A DNA stretch of 64,000 bases from Chitinophagaceae bacterium (GCA_016721385.1 JADKIE010000002.1:682001-746000); one strand, 5' to 3'. Counted from the first letter of the stretch, positions 28,583 through 39,306 are shown. Numbers and translations: made by a program. The notes: a model not told the origin generated them from the letters alone.

Positions 28583-28975
28583 ATGCAAAACGCAATTAGC
28601 TGGTTCGAAATTCCAAGTACAGATATTAACAGGGCTCAACAGTTTTATGAAACTGTTTTTCAAATTAAAATGACACCAATCGATATGGATAATATTAAAA
28701 TGCGGATGTTTCCGCTGGACGACCCTATGAATGGTATAGGCGGAGCGTTGGTTGATACCGGAGGTTTTCATAAACCCTCTGCAACCGACGGTACATTAAT
28801 TTACCTTAATGGTAACCCGGATGTGCAAACTTTTATGGATAGAGTAGAAGCTGCCGGTGGAAAAATTGTATTACCCAAAATGGAAATTAGTCCTGAATAC
28901 GGCGATATGGCTATATTTTTAGACACAGAGGGCAATAGAATTGCTTTACATAATATTCCAAAAAGCATGCAATAA
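28583..28975 (+). CDS. VOC-family (glyoxalase-fold) protein
   Basis: A 130-residue single VOC module: AISWFEIPSTDINRAQQFYE, then GGALVDTGGFHKPSATDGT, and the closing EYGDMAIFLDTEGNRIALH with the terminal metal-ligand position (Glu or His). Substrate unknown. It is followed 32 bp later by an SRPBCC gene, possibly co-transcribed. Confidence 0.85.
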   Translation: MQNAISWFEIPSTDINRAQQFYETVFQIKMTPIDMDNIKMRMFPLDDPMNGIGGALVDTGGFHKPSATDGTLIYLNGNPDVQTFMDRVEAAGGKIVLPKMEISPEYGDMAIFLDTEGNRIALHNIPKSMQ

Positions 28976-29007
28976 TAAAATATATTTATAACCTAAAATT
29001 TTTAAAC

Positions 29008-29544
29008 ATGAAAATTTTAAAACGAATCCTGTTTTTTGTTATAGCCATTGTTGCAATTGCTTTAATTACAGCTTTGTTTGTAAGTAAAGACATGAAGGCT
29101 GAGAGAGAAATTGTAATTAACAAACCAAAGGCAGAGGTTTTTAATTACATAAAATCTTTAAAAAATCAGGATAATTATAGTAAATGGTCAAGAATGGATC
29201 CCAATATGAAAAAAACATATACAGGTACAGATGGTACAGTTGGTTTTGTAAGCGCTTGGGATGGCAATAAAGATGTTGGTAAGGGCGAGCAAGAAATTAA
29301 AAAAATTACTGAGGGCGAAAGGGTAGATTTTGAACTACGCTTTATAAAACCATGGGAATCTAAAGCCAATGCTTTTATGACAACAACTGCCGTTAACGAC
29401 AGCACAACTAAGGTAGTGTGGGGTTTTGATAGCAAAATGGCTTACCCAATGAACTTAATGAAATTATTTATGGATATGGACAAGGCCATTGGAGATGATT
29501 TTGCTACAGGCTTAACTAATTTAAAGGCCAATTTAGAAAAATAA
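29008..29544 (+). CDS. SRPBCC-family protein (polyketide cyclase-like), membrane-anchored
   Basis: A 178-residue protein with an N-terminal helix (ILFFVIAIVAIALITALFVS) and a START/SRPBCC domain: REIVINKPKAEVFNYIKSLK, DNYSKWSRMDPNMKKTY, and TKVVWGFDSKMAYPMNL. Such proteins bind hydrophobic ligands. A strong terminator follows. Confidence 0.85.
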   Translation: MKILKRILFFVIAIVAIALITALFVSKDMKAEREIVINKPKAEVFNYIKSLKNQDNYSKWSRMDPNMKKTYTGTDGTVGFVSAWDGNKDVGKGEQEIKKITEGERVDFELRFIKPWESKANAFMTTTAVNDSTTKVVWGFDSKMAYPMNLMKLFMDMDKAIGDDFATGLTNLKANLEK

Positions 29545-29568
29545 ATTAACACAGCACGACTTATATAT

Positions 29569-29610
29569 ACACCCTCAAATAAACCTTGTGTTAGGTTTAT
29601 TTGAGGGTGT
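29569..29610 (+). terminator. Strong terminator after the SRPBCC gene
   Basis: Perfect 18-base stem (ACACCCTCAAATAAACCT / AGGTTTATTTGAGGGTGT), six-base loop, then TTTTT. Confidence 0.9.
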
Positions 29611-29776
29611 TTTTTATTTATATTCCAAAATTAAAGCACCTTGTATACTTCTACATTTATATGATATAAATCAGTTGCCCAACTGAAATTCATCACCCAC
29701 AATAATTATATCCCTTAATACCTTTCCTTGTGTTTTATTAAAAAATAAAAGGAAATAACAGGTGAAATAATTTATT

Positions 29777-31423
29777 ATGGCTAATACAGATATTACCAAA
29801 CCAATTGATCTTACACTACATGCCGATGGAACCGGGCATCTTAGAACCAAACGTCCTGTGTATGTAGATTTTATGCCCCCCTGCAACAGTGCTTGCCCGG
29901 CCGGCGAAAACATTCAGGCATGGATGGCTCATGCACAAGGCGGAAACTATTTTGAAGCCTTTCAAACACTTATGGAAGATTGCCCTTTCCCTGCCATTAT
30001 GGGCAGAGTGTGCGTTAAGCCATGCGAAACAGGATGTAATAGAAATCATATAGACACTACTGTAAGCATTCATGCTGTTGAAAGATTTATTGGCGACGAA
30101 GCTATTAAACAAAACTGGCAAGTACGTTATTCTGCAAAATCAACAGGTAAAAAAATTCTTATCGTAGGCGCAGGCCCCGGAGGCCTTTCTGCCGCCTATC
30201 ATCTTGCCCGATTAGGATACACTGTTGAGGTTTTTGATGCCGGAAACCATCCCGGAGGTTTGTTATGGACAGGTATCCCGGATTACAGATTGCCCAAAGA
30301 AATTTTAGATGCAGAGGTAGATAGAATTATTAAAATGGGCGTAAAAATCAGGCTTAATTATAAAGTAACCGATTTGCTACAGGAAAAAGAAGCCGGAAAT
30401 TTTGATGCAGTTTATTTATCCATTGGTGCACAGCTAATTCGTAAAGATGATTTTGGCCATGATGATTCGGTTTATATAACAGATGCTTTTTCTTTTTTTA
30501 AAGATGCTAAATCCAATGCATCGCCTTTTATGCAAAAAAAGGTAGTGGTATATGGCGGTGGTAAACTGGCTTTATATCTTGCTCGTATTGTAAAAAGATT
30601 TGGCTCTGATGTTGCCGTTTATTTCCATGGCGATAAAAAATTAATGCCTGCATATGATTACGAAACCGACGATGCTTTGGCCGAAGGTGTAGATGTACAA
30701 TTATGCAAAAGCATTAGCAGCATAAAAGATAAAAAAATTACACTGGAGAAAATGAAGGTAGAAAAAGGCAAAGCAATTGGTACAAGCGAATTTGAAACCA
30801 TTGATGCCGATGTGTTAATACTTGCCAACAAACAAGAGGCCGATTCCTGTTTCCTTCGTTTATTAGAAGGAGTAGTGATTAATGAAGACGGCACCATTGC
30901 TATTGATACACAAAGAATGACAGGATACAAAGGAGTTTTTGCAGGAGGTGATATGTTGCCCGGCGAAAACAGAAGCGCTACAATAGCTATGGGTCAGGGT
31001 AAAAAAGCGGCTCGTTATATTGATAGTTTTTTAAGAGAGGAGCCATTTATTAAACCGGATAAACACCCAACCGCAGGTTATAGAAAACTGCATATGTGGT
31101 ATAAAACCGATGCACCGCAAAAAGAGCAAGATAAACTTGTGCCAACCGAGGCCGTAAAAAGTTTTGAAGAAATAATAGCAGGGTTAGAAGAACCCGCCGC
31201 CAAATTTGAAGCACAGCGTTGCCTTAGTTGTGGCAATTGCTTTGAGTGTGATGGTTGCTTTGGTGCTTGTCCGGAAGATGCCATAATAAAATTAGGTAAG
31301 GGTAACCGTTATAAGTTTAATTATAATGCCTGCACAGGTTGTGCAGTATGTTACGAACAATGCCCTTGCCATGCAATAGAAATGATTCCAGAACCTGTTA
31401 ATTTAACTACAGATGCCAACTAA
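29777..31423 (+). CDS. GltD-like NAD(P)H flavoprotein with 4Fe-4S clusters (PFOR partner)
   Basis: A 548-residue FAD oxidoreductase of the glutamate-synthase small-chain type. The N-terminal Fe-S region has CNSACPAGENIQAW and CVKPCETGCNRNHIDT. The FAD-binding loop is ILIVGAGPGGLSAAYHLARL. The C terminus has a di-cluster ferredoxin: CLSCGNCFECDGCFGACP and CTGCAVCYEQCPCHAIEM. Its stop overlaps the PFOR start by 11 bases (ATG inside the last codons), so the two are translationally coupled. I infer it passes electrons between PFOR-linked ferredoxin and NAD(P). No large GltB subunit is adjacent. Confidence 0.88.
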   Translation: MANTDITKPIDLTLHADGTGHLRTKRPVYVDFMPPCNSACPAGENIQAWMAHAQGGNYFEAFQTLMEDCPFPAIMGRVCVKPCETGCNRNHIDTTVSIHAVERFIGDEAIKQNWQVRYSAKSTGKKILIVGAGPGGLSAAYHLARLGYTVEVFDAGNHPGGLLWTGIPDYRLPKEILDAEVDRIIKMGVKIRLNYKVTDLLQEKEAGNFDAVYLSIGAQLIRKDDFGHDDSVYITDAFSFFKDAKSNASPFMQKKVVVYGGGKLALYLARIVKRFGSDVAVYFHGDKKLMPAYDYETDDALAEGVDVQLCKSISSIKDKKITLEKMKVEKGKAIGTSEFETIDADVLILANKQEADSCFLRLLEGVVINEDGTIAIDTQRMTGYKGVFAGGDMLPGENRSATIAMGQGKKAARYIDSFLREEPFIKPDKHPTAGYRKLHMWYKTDAPQKEQDKLVPTEAVKSFEEIIAGLEEPAAKFEAQRCLSCGNCFECDGCFGACPEDAIIKLGKGNRYKFNYNACTGCAVCYEQCPCHAIEMIPEPVNLTTDAN

Positions 31424-34400
31424 AAAATTAATTGCTACAATAGATGGAAATGAAGCCGCTGCATATGTGGCTTACCGTATAAACGAAGTTTGCGCTATTT
31501 ATCCCATTACACCCTCATCTACCATGGCCGAGCTGGCCGATGAATGGGCGTCTAAAGGAATAAAAAATATTTGGGGAAGCGTACCCAATATTATGGAAAT
31601 GCAAAGCGAAGCCGGTGCCGCCGGTACTGTGCATGGTGCATTACAAACCGGCTCGTTAACAACAACTTTTACAGCATCGCAAGGGTTAATGTTAATGTTG
31701 CCCAATATGTATAAAATTGCCGGAGAGCTTACACCTGCTGTATTTCATGTTGCGGCTCGTTCATTGGCTGCACAGGGGCTTTCTATTTTTGGCGACCATC
31801 AGGATGTAATGGCTGCACGTACTACAGGCTTTGCCATGCTAAGCTCTGTAAGTGTGCAAGAGGCACACGATTTTGCTTTAATAGCACAAGTTGCTTCCTT
31901 AAAATCCAGAATACCTTTTATACATTTTTTGATGGCTTCCGTACATCACACGAAGTAAATAAATTAGAATTATTGAGCGATGAACAAATAAAATCGATGG
32001 TGACCGACGATTTGGTAATTGCTCACCGCAGCAGGGCTTTAAATCCGGAGCATCCGTTTATAAGAGGAACAGCACAAAACCCCGATGTTTATTTTCAGGG
32101 AAGAGAAACCGTAAATACATTTTACAACAACCTGCCCGGTATTGTAGAAGACGTGATGAGAGATTTTGAAAAACTTACCGGCAGAAAATATGAACTGTTT
32201 CAATACAATGGCGCTGCCGATGCAGAAAAGGTTGTTATCATAATGGGCTCCGGTGGCGAAACGGTAGATGAAACGGTAGCTGCATTAAACGCCAATGGCG
32301 AAAAAACAGGCGTTATTCAAATTCGGTTGTACAGGCAATTTTCTTTAGATCATTTTATTAAAGCATTGCCAAAAACCGTTAAATCAATTGCGGTATTGGA
32401 TAGAACTAAGGAATCCGGCGCAACTGGTGAACCAATGTATCAGGATGTAATGAGTGCTTTGGTAGAAGCTTTTCAGCAAGGTAAAATAAACTCTTTACCT
32501 AATATTATTGGTGGTCGTTATGGCCTTTCGTCTAAAGAGTTTACACCGGCAATGGTAAAAGCTGTTTTTGATGAGTTGAAAAAAGATAACCCTAAAAACG
32601 GGTTTACAGTTGGTATAAATGATGATGTGACTTTTACCAGTCTTAACTATGATACTTCTTTTACTTTAGACGAAAGCGAATGGAGGCAAGGTTTATTTTT
32701 TGGCCTTGGTGCAGATGGCACTGTTGGTGCCAATAAAAATACCATAAAAATTATTGGCGAAAACACCGATCTTTTTGCACAGGGATATTTTGTGTATGAT
32801 TCAAAAAAATCGGGAGCCAGAACGGTATCGCATTTGCGCTTTGGGCCTAAACCCATAAGAGCGCCATATCTTATTACAAAAGCCGATTTTATTGCCTGTC
32901 ATCAATTTAATTTTACCGAAAAAGTAGAGATGCTTGAGTTTGCAAAAGATGGTGCTACTTTTTTAATAAACAGTCCTTACAATAAAGATGAAGTGTGGAG
33001 CAAGTTTACAGGGCAAATACAAAAAATGATTATTGATAAAAAGATAAACGTTTATGTAATTGATGCAACCACCGTAGCAAGAGATACGGGAATGAATGGC
33101 CGCATTAACACCATAATGCAAACATGTTATTTTGCATTATCTGGTGTATTGCCAAGAGAAGATGCCATTAAGCAAATTAAAAAAGCTATTGAAAAAACTT
33201 ATTTTAAAAAAGGGCAAAAAGTAATAGATCAAAACTTTAAAGCGGTAGATGCTACCTTGGCTAATTTATTTGAGGTTGAATATCCTAAAACGGTTTCTGC
33301 TGCCAATCATGATTTATTAACTGTTTCCAATAAAGCTCCAAATTTTGTAAAAGAAGTTACGGCTGTAATGATGGCCGATCATGGAAACGAATTGCCCGTA
33401 AGTAAAATGCCTATTGATGGTACATATCCAAGCGGTACCACACAATGGGAAAAAAGAAACGTATCCGATTTGGTTCCGCTTTGGGAACCGGACACATGTA
33501 TACAATGTGGAAACTGTGCTTATGTATGCCCACACAGTGTTATACGTGCTAAATTTTATCATAAAGACAATTTAAAAACAGCTCCCGAAGGTTTTGCTTT
33601 TGCACCAATTAATGCAAGAGGTTTTCCTGAAACACAATATTCTTTGCAAGTTTATTTAGAAGATTGTACAGGCTGTAATTTATGTGTAGAGGTTTGCCCT
33701 GCAACCGATACAGCTGATCGTTCCCGTAAGGCTATTAATTTGGTAGATAAAGAGCCTATACTGGAAAGAGAAAAAAAGAATATAGAATTTTTTGAAAGCA
33801 TTACATGGAACGATCGCTCAAAAATAGATTTCTCCACTGTACATGGCGCTCAGTTCCTGGAGCCTCTATTTGAGTTCTCCGGAGCTTGTGCAGGTTGTGG
33901 CGAAACCCCGTATTTAAAATTATTATCGCAACTTTTTGGCGATAGATTGTTGGTTGCAAATGCTACGGGTTGTTCATCTATTTATGGTGGTAATTTACCT
34001 ACAACCCCCTGGACGATAAATAAAGATGGCCGTGGCCCGGCTTGGAGTAATTCCTTATTTGAAGATAATGCCGAGTTTGGGTTAGGTATGAGAATTACAG
34101 CCGATACACAATTAGATGCCGCAAAACAATATTTAACCAACCTTAAAACCGAATTAGGCGAACCTGTAGTAAATGAAATTTTAAATGCACCGCAGGTTAC
34201 CGAGTCCGATTTGGTAATACAACACTTACGTGTACAAAAATTAAAAGAGCAATTACAAACAATGGCGTCTTCATCTGCCAGGCATTTATTATCCATGGCC
34301 GATCAATTAGTACGTCGTAGCGTATGGCTGGTTGGTGGCGATGGATGGGCGTACGATATTGGTTACGGCGGATTAGATCATGCTTTAGCAAGTGGCCGAA

Positions 34401-34984
34401 ATATTAATATTTTGGTTTTAGATACAGAGGTATACTCTAACACCGGAGGTCAATCATCTAAATCAACACCAACAGCTGCTACAGCAAAATTTGCCGCTGG
34501 CGGTAAAGCTGGCGGTAAAAAAGATTTAGCCATGCAAGCTATCTCTTACGGTAATGTGTACGTGGCAAGGGTTGCCTTTGGCGCCAATCCGCAGCAAACA
34601 TTATTAGCAATGAGAGAGGCGGAAGCTTATGATGGCCCATCATTAATATTAGCGTACAGCCATTGTATTGCACATGGCTACGATTTAAAAGATGGCTTAA
34701 CCCAGCAAAACAATGCTGTGGCAAGTGGCCACTGGCCTTTGTTAAGATACAATCCGGTATTAAGAAAGAAAAATCAAAACCCGTTTGTATTAGATTCTAC
34801 AAGGCCTACCATGCCGCTTAAAGAATATGCTTATAATGAGTTACGCTATAAAGTTTTAACCATGACTAATCCGCAAGTAGCCGAAGATTTAATGAAACAT
34901 GCACAGGATTTGGTTAATTTAAAATGGAAAACATACGAAGAGATGGCAACTAAAAAAGCCAGCGACTTTGTGCCGATTGCTTAA
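31413..34984 (+). CDS. nifJ: Pyruvate:ferredoxin (flavodoxin) oxidoreductase (frameshifted)
   Basis: A single-chain PFOR that oxidises pyruvate to acetyl-CoA with TPP and 4Fe-4S clusters. The alpha domain has YRINEVCAIYPITPSSTMAE and GSLTTTFTASQGLMLM. Two ferredoxin clusters follow: CIQCGNCAYVCPHSV and CTGCNLCVEVCPATD. The TPP domain has CAGCGETPYLKLLSQLFGDR, CSSIYGGNLPTTPW and GGDGWAYDIGYGGLDHAL. The frame breaks in a six-T run (31925-31930); one extra T gives FIHFFDGFRTSHEVNKL and a 1190-residue protein. This is very likely an error. It lies in an operon with the GltD-like, RDD/ChaN-like and DHOD-like genes. Confidence 0.94.
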
Positions 34985-35039
34985 CATATAAGAGATGGCA
35001 TCTTTAAACGGTGCCATCTCTGTTTTATAAAAACACATT

Positions 35040-36749
35040 GTGAAATCTGGCATCAAACTAAATAAAGTTGGATTTTGGAAAAGGCTGCTTGCAACCTGGC
35101 TCGACTGTGTGCTTATTTATCTTTTATTAAAAGGGGTTTTTTATTTGTTGGTGTATACAAACCCTTCTTTGTATTTTCCCTTCAACTTTACATTTTTTAT
35201 TATTGGTATAGTGTATTCGGCAGTATGCATAAGCTTATGGGGGCAAACTGCCGGAAAGTATTTTTTAAATATTGTTGTTAGCAGTAAAGATGGTGAACGC
35301 CTTCCTTTTCACAAAGCATTATTAAGAGAGTCGGTTTTAAAAATCCTTTCCGGCATAATACTGATGCTTGGTTTTTTGTGGATTGGATTTTCAAAAAAGA
35401 AAATGGCATGGCATGATTATTTAGTTCAGTCTATAGTTTTGGAAAATGATCGGCTAATAAAATTTGCTCCCATTTGGAAAACAGTTGCGTTGGTTTCATT
35501 CTTATTAGTTAGCGGTAATTATTTGTGGGAGTTTTTCGACGATATTATCAAAGCAAAAAAAATGAATTTGGTTACCAATGCCATATCGTTACCCTTTATG
35601 AAAAGGGATACATCTTCATTAATTGATATTGCAACAATAAAAAACACGTCATTTATTAACTGGGTTGACAGTAACTCCTTGTCTCCGGAAGCTTATGCAG
35701 TACAAATGGCAGCTACACATCAAATAACTTTATTTGGCGAAATGCATGAGAATGCAGACAACCTGATTTTTCTAAATAAAATAATTCCTGCCCTTTACTA
35801 CCAATCCGGAATACGTGTGGTTGCAATGGAGGTAATTAGTGCTGAAATGAATAAAAAGGTAATGCATCTTGTTAATGGTAAACAATATGACTCTGCATTA
35901 GCTTTAGAAATAGCTCGTACACAATGCTGGAAATTGTGGGGATTTAAAGAGTACTGGGATGTATTAAAAACGGTATGGCAATTAAATCAATCGTTGCCGG
36001 ATACTGCCGAAAAAATGAAACTTATTGGATTGGACGCAGATTGGGAAATGCCTAATATTTCATTACTTGGCATTTCCGGAGATTCGAAAGGCAAGTCGCA
36101 GTTTTGGGAAAAATTCAGGGTGTTTTCTGCTTTAAAGGATTTACCGAAAGCTGCATTTAGAGATAATCTAATGGCTTACAATTTGGATAAAGAAGTAATC
36201 AGTAAAAATAAAAAAGCTGTAGTATGGATTGGTATCAATCATACATTAATGAATTTTAGCCCTTATTATAAAAAAGGTAATCAAACGGTTTTAACGAGTC
36301 CAAGATTCGCTGTTTTATTAAATCAGCGATATCCAAATAAACTTTTTCAAATTATTATGCATCAAAATCTAATTTTTAGTGATGCAGATACTGCCTGCAA
36401 CAACAGCATTGTTAATTTTATAGATTCCGTGATGCAGAAAAGAAGTAACAAGCCGGCCGGATTTACAATTACAGCTTCGCCATTTGAAAAACTAAAGGAT
36501 CGTTGTTTGTCAATTTTTACAAAGTATCCCGGTGTTTGCTATGGCGATATTACACAGGGTTTAATATTTCTAACTCCACGAAGCAAACGCAGCCAGTGCG
36601 CCTGGATGCCGGGATATATTTCAAACGAAATGTTTATGAAATATAAACCAATGTATGATTTGTTGTTTGGAAGAAATCCGGCAATAAAATTTAAAACCGC
36701 AACAGAGCTTAACAAAACTCTCGTTGACCATCTTACTGAAGATAATTAA
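35040..36749 (+). CDS. RDD membrane domain fused to a ChaN/erythromycin-esterase-like domain
   Basis: A 569-residue two-part protein with a GTG start. The first 150 residues are an RDD domain with three or four membrane helices (WKRLLATWLDCVLIYLLL, GQTAGKYFLNIVVSS, KKKMAWHDYLVQSIV). A fifth helix (VALVSFLLVSGNYLWEF) leads to a C-terminal domain with ITLFGEMHENADNLIF and VVAMEVISAEMNKKV, and a later GINHTLMNFSPYY. That Gly-Glu-x-His ... Glu ... His order is seen in the ChaN haem-binding, TIKI and erythromycin-esterase superfamily. Activity unknown. It sits inside the PFOR operon, 55 bp after PFOR and 21 bp before the DHOD-like gene. Confidence 0.7.
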   Translation: MKSGIKLNKVGFWKRLLATWLDCVLIYLLLKGVFYLLVYTNPSLYFPFNFTFFIIGIVYSAVCISLWGQTAGKYFLNIVVSSKDGERLPFHKALLRESVLKILSGIILMLGFLWIGFSKKKMAWHDYLVQSIVLENDRLIKFAPIWKTVALVSFLLVSGNYLWEFFDDIIKAKKMNLVTNAISLPFMKRDTSSLIDIATIKNTSFINWVDSNSLSPEAYAVQMAATHQITLFGEMHENADNLIFLNKIIPALYYQSGIRVVAMEVISAEMNKKVMHLVNGKQYDSALALEIARTQCWKLWGFKEYWDVLKTVWQLNQSLPDTAEKMKLIGLDADWEMPNISLLGISGDSKGKSQFWEKFRVFSALKDLPKAAFRDNLMAYNLDKEVISKNKKAVVWIGINHTLMNFSPYYKKGNQTVLTSPRFAVLLNQRYPNKLFQIIMHQNLIFSDADTACNNSIVNFIDSVMQKRSNKPAGFTITASPFEKLKDRCLSIFTKYPGVCYGDITQGLIFLTPRSKRSQCAWMPGYISNEMFMKYKPMYDLLFGRNPAIKFKTATELNKTLVDHLTEDN

Positions 36750-36770
36750 TAAACACAATAAATAAATATT

Positions 36771-37760
36771 ATGAAAATGCACACTACTTACATGGGATTA
36801 AAATTAGATTCGCCCATTGTTGTTTCGGCCTGCACATTGTCTGAAAAGATAGATAATATTGTAAAAATGGAAGACAATGGCGCTGGTGCCGTTGTTATGT
36901 TTTCGTTGTTTGAAGAACAAATACGAAAAGAAGAAGCAAGGTTTAAAAGTGTGCTTTCATCTACATCCAATTCGTTTGCCGAAGCATCGGATTATTTTCA
37001 GGATTTAGATGATTTTAACGTAGGCACAAGCGAATATCTTGAAACCATACGCAAGGCAAAGGAAAGAGTAAAAATTCCTATCATTGGCAGCCTTAACGGC
37101 ATTACCAACGAGGGTTGGATTGATTACTCTAAAATGATGGAGCAGGCCGGAGCCGATGCTATTGAGGTTAATATATTTTTTATTCCGGGAGATGTTAGCA
37201 TGTCTTCTTCTCATGTAGAGCATCGTTATTTAAATATTATTGACGCTATAAAACAAACGGTAAAAATTCCGGTTGCCGTAAAATTAAACCCATACTTTAG
37301 TGCTTTGGGCAACATGTCGCACAGAATGAAAACTGCCGGAGCTGATGCTTTGGTTTTGTTTAACCGTTTTTATCAGCCCGATTTTGATATTAATGAATTG
37401 ATAATAAAAACCGATTTACACTACAGCGAATCGGGCGAAATAAGGTTGCCTTTGTTGTGGATTGCCTTGTTATATGGCAGAATAGATTTGTCGCTTGCTG
37501 CTACAACAGGTGTACAAAGCGCTGTAGAAATTATTAAATATATTTTGGCTGGCGCCGATGTTGTAATGACAGCATCTTCCTTATACAAAAACGGTATTCC
37601 GTATTTACGTACAATGAACAAAGAGTTGCAAGACTGGATGTATATGATGGGTTTTGATACCGTTGATGCTTTTAAAGGAACTATGAGCCAAAAGAATATA
37701 AGCAACCCAACTGCGTATGAACGAGCTAATTATATTAAAATACTGGAAGGAATGAAATAA
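36771..37760 (+). CDS. Dihydroorotate-dehydrogenase-like flavoprotein (PFOR-associated)
   Basis: A 329-residue TIM-barrel FMN protein. It starts KMHTTYMGLKLDSPIVVSAC and continues GAVVMFSLFEEQIRKEE. Later marks are DAIEVNIFFIPGDV, VAVKLNPYFSALGNM and LAGADVVMTASSLYKNG. It lacks the usual orotate-site signature of true PyrD, so pyrimidine synthesis is not assumed. This protein type is often found next to PFOR in Bacteroidota and some cyanobacteria (family knowledge), which fits its place here as the last gene of the operon. Reaction unknown. Confidence 0.85.
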   Translation: MKMHTTYMGLKLDSPIVVSACTLSEKIDNIVKMEDNGAGAVVMFSLFEEQIRKEEARFKSVLSSTSNSFAEASDYFQDLDDFNVGTSEYLETIRKAKERVKIPIIGSLNGITNEGWIDYSKMMEQAGADAIEVNIFFIPGDVSMSSSHVEHRYLNIIDAIKQTVKIPVAVKLNPYFSALGNMSHRMKTAGADALVLFNRFYQPDFDINELIIKTDLHYSESGEIRLPLLWIALLYGRIDLSLAATTGVQSAVEIIKYILAGADVVMTASSLYKNGIPYLRTMNKELQDWMYMMGFDTVDAFKGTMSQKNISNPTAYERANYIKILEGMK

Positions 37761-37801
37761 TAAATATTCATAAGTTGTTGTTTTCCCGTTTTAGTCCATT
37801 T

Positions 37802-37827
37802 AAATGCCACAGTAAATTGTGGCATTT
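37802..37827 (+). terminator. Terminator of the PFOR operon
   Basis: Ten-base stem AAATGCCACA / TGTGGCATTT, loop GTAAAT, then a T tract, 41 bp past the last stop. Confidence 0.85.
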
Positions 37828-37918
37828 TTTTATTTATGCATTATATTTTTCAGGTTAGATTTTATTTAAAAAAAGATTAATTTAGAATATATTATTTATC
37901 TCTAATTTACCAATTATT

Positions 37919-38380
37919 ATGCAATCGAAAGCAACAACTGTAGAACAATATATTGCCGAGTTGCCTGCCGACAGAGCTAAAACAATTACTGAATTACGCA
38001 AAGTGATAAAGAAAAACCTGCCCAAAGGTTTTAAAGAAGGAATGGGTTATGGCATGATGGGTTATTTTGTACCTCATTCGCTTTATCCGCCGGGATATCA
38101 TTGCACTCCCGAGTTGCCTTTGCCATTTTTATCTGTAGCATCGCAAAAAAATTTTGTTGCTGTTTATCATATGGCTTTGTATGGTAGCGAAAAGTTATTA
38201 AAATGGTTTACGGATGAATATGCTAAAACCGGCTGCGGTAAATTAGATATGGGTAAAAGTTGTATTCGTTTTAAAAAGCCGGAAAATATCCCCTATAAAC
38301 TAATTGGTGAGCTTGCATCCAAAATTACTCCTGAGCAATGGATAGATATGTACGAAAGCATTTTTAAAAAAAATAAATAG
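37919..38380 (+). CDS. DUF1801-domain protein
   Basis: A 153-residue soluble protein. It has the DUF1801/YdhG-type pattern TVEQYIAELPADRAKTITEL and PKGFKEGMGYGMMGYFVP, and the C-terminal SCIRFKKPENIPYKLIGELA. Frataxin-like fold members may act as iron chaperones, but no function is shown for this one. It converges on pfkB with eight bases between stops. Confidence 0.8.
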   Translation: MQSKATTVEQYIAELPADRAKTITELRKVIKKNLPKGFKEGMGYGMMGYFVPHSLYPPGYHCTPELPLPFLSVASQKNFVAVYHMALYGSEKLLKWFTDEYAKTGCGKLDMGKSCIRFKKPENIPYKLIGELASKITPEQWIDMYESIFKKNK

Positions 38381-38388
38381 TGTATTTT

Positions 38389-39306
38389 TTACATGCGGAT
38401 GCTTGCAAATAATTTATCCGCATCTGCCTTGTTAAACAATTGAGTTCCTTCGTTCATTGTAGCTGCACTACCGCATGCAACACCAAAATTAATAGCATCT
38501 TTTAGCGACATGTTTTTTTGCAAAGAATATGTTATACCGGCAACCATACTATCTCCTGCGCCAACAGTGCTTCTTTTTTCTACAGAAGGAGCTTGCACAA
38601 AATAACGTTCATCTTTACTTACCAACCAGGCTCCATCTGCACCCATGGATACTACAATTAACTGGGCAAATCCATCCATTATTGCCTGTTGGGCAGCATC
38701 GGGCACTTCTTCCTTATTTAACCAGTTTATGTTTAACATTTTGCACAGTTCGCCAATATTTGGTTTAATCATATAGGCGTTTTTTCCTTTTAGCGCCTGC
38801 AATGCTGGGCCGCTGGTATCTACTATACATTTTGCACCAACCGCATTGGCATTTTTTACTATTAACCCATAAAAATAATCGGGTAGGCCTGGTGGTAAGC
38901 TTCCGCTGGCTACAACAAACGAAGGGGTAAAAGCCCGTATTTGATCTATAAGCGCCTTAATGGTTTCTTCCACCACTTCTTTCCCGGGAAAAGTAAATCG
39001 GTACTGGCTATTGGTAGATGTTTCTAAAACAATCCAATTTTCCCTTGTTTGCACTTTAGTATCTACAGCATGAAAAATAATATCCTCTTCTTTTAATAGC
39101 GAACAAAGTAAATTACCATTTTGGCCGCCAGCAGGAAATAAGGCAACCGAAGGGCAGTTTAATTTTTTTAATGCCTTGCTAACATTAATACCGCCTCCGC
39201 CGGGCTCATCCACCACTTCGGAGCAACGCAGTTTGCTTTCTGGTTTTAGTTTTTCTACTTTTGAGCTTTTATCTATACATGGGTTAAGTGTAATGGTTAA
39301 TATCAT
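38389..39306 (-). CDS. pfkB: 6-phosphofructokinase II / hexose kinase, PfkB type
   Basis: A 305-residue PfkB-family sugar kinase. It has TLNPCIDKSSKVEKLKPESK, DEPGGGGINVSKALKKL, FPAGGQNGNLL, and the catalytic signature STVGAGDSMVAGI. The RCSEVVDEPGGGGIN and QYRFTFPG stretches are closer to E. coli Pfk-2 than to 1-phosphofructokinase. Starts ATG at 39306, overlapping by four bases (ATGA) the stop of the DsbA-type gene upstream, so they are co-transcribed. Confidence 0.88.
   Translation of the reverse strand: MILTITLNPCIDKSSKVEKLKPESKLRCSEVVDEPGGGGINVSKALKKLNCPSVALFPAGGQNGNLLCSLLKEEDIIFHAVDTKVQTRENWIVLETSTNSQYRFTFPGKEVVEETIKALIDQIRAFTPSFVVASGSLPPGLPDYFYGLIVKNANAVGAKCIVDTSGPALQALKGKNAYMIKPNIGELCKMLNINWLNKEEVPDAAQQAIMDGFAQLIVVSMGADGAWLVSKDERYFVQAPSVEKRSTVGAGDSMVAGITYSLQKNMSLKDAINFGVACGSAATMNEGTQLFNKADADKLFASIRM

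Noticed and set aside
31413..34984. Programmed frameshift in PFOR
   Set aside because: The six-T context looks like a homopolymer miscall and many other genes here show the same defect.
36771..37760. True dihydroorotate dehydrogenase (pyrimidine synthesis)
   Set aside because: Lacks the usual orotate-binding signature and lies in a PFOR operon without other pyr genes.
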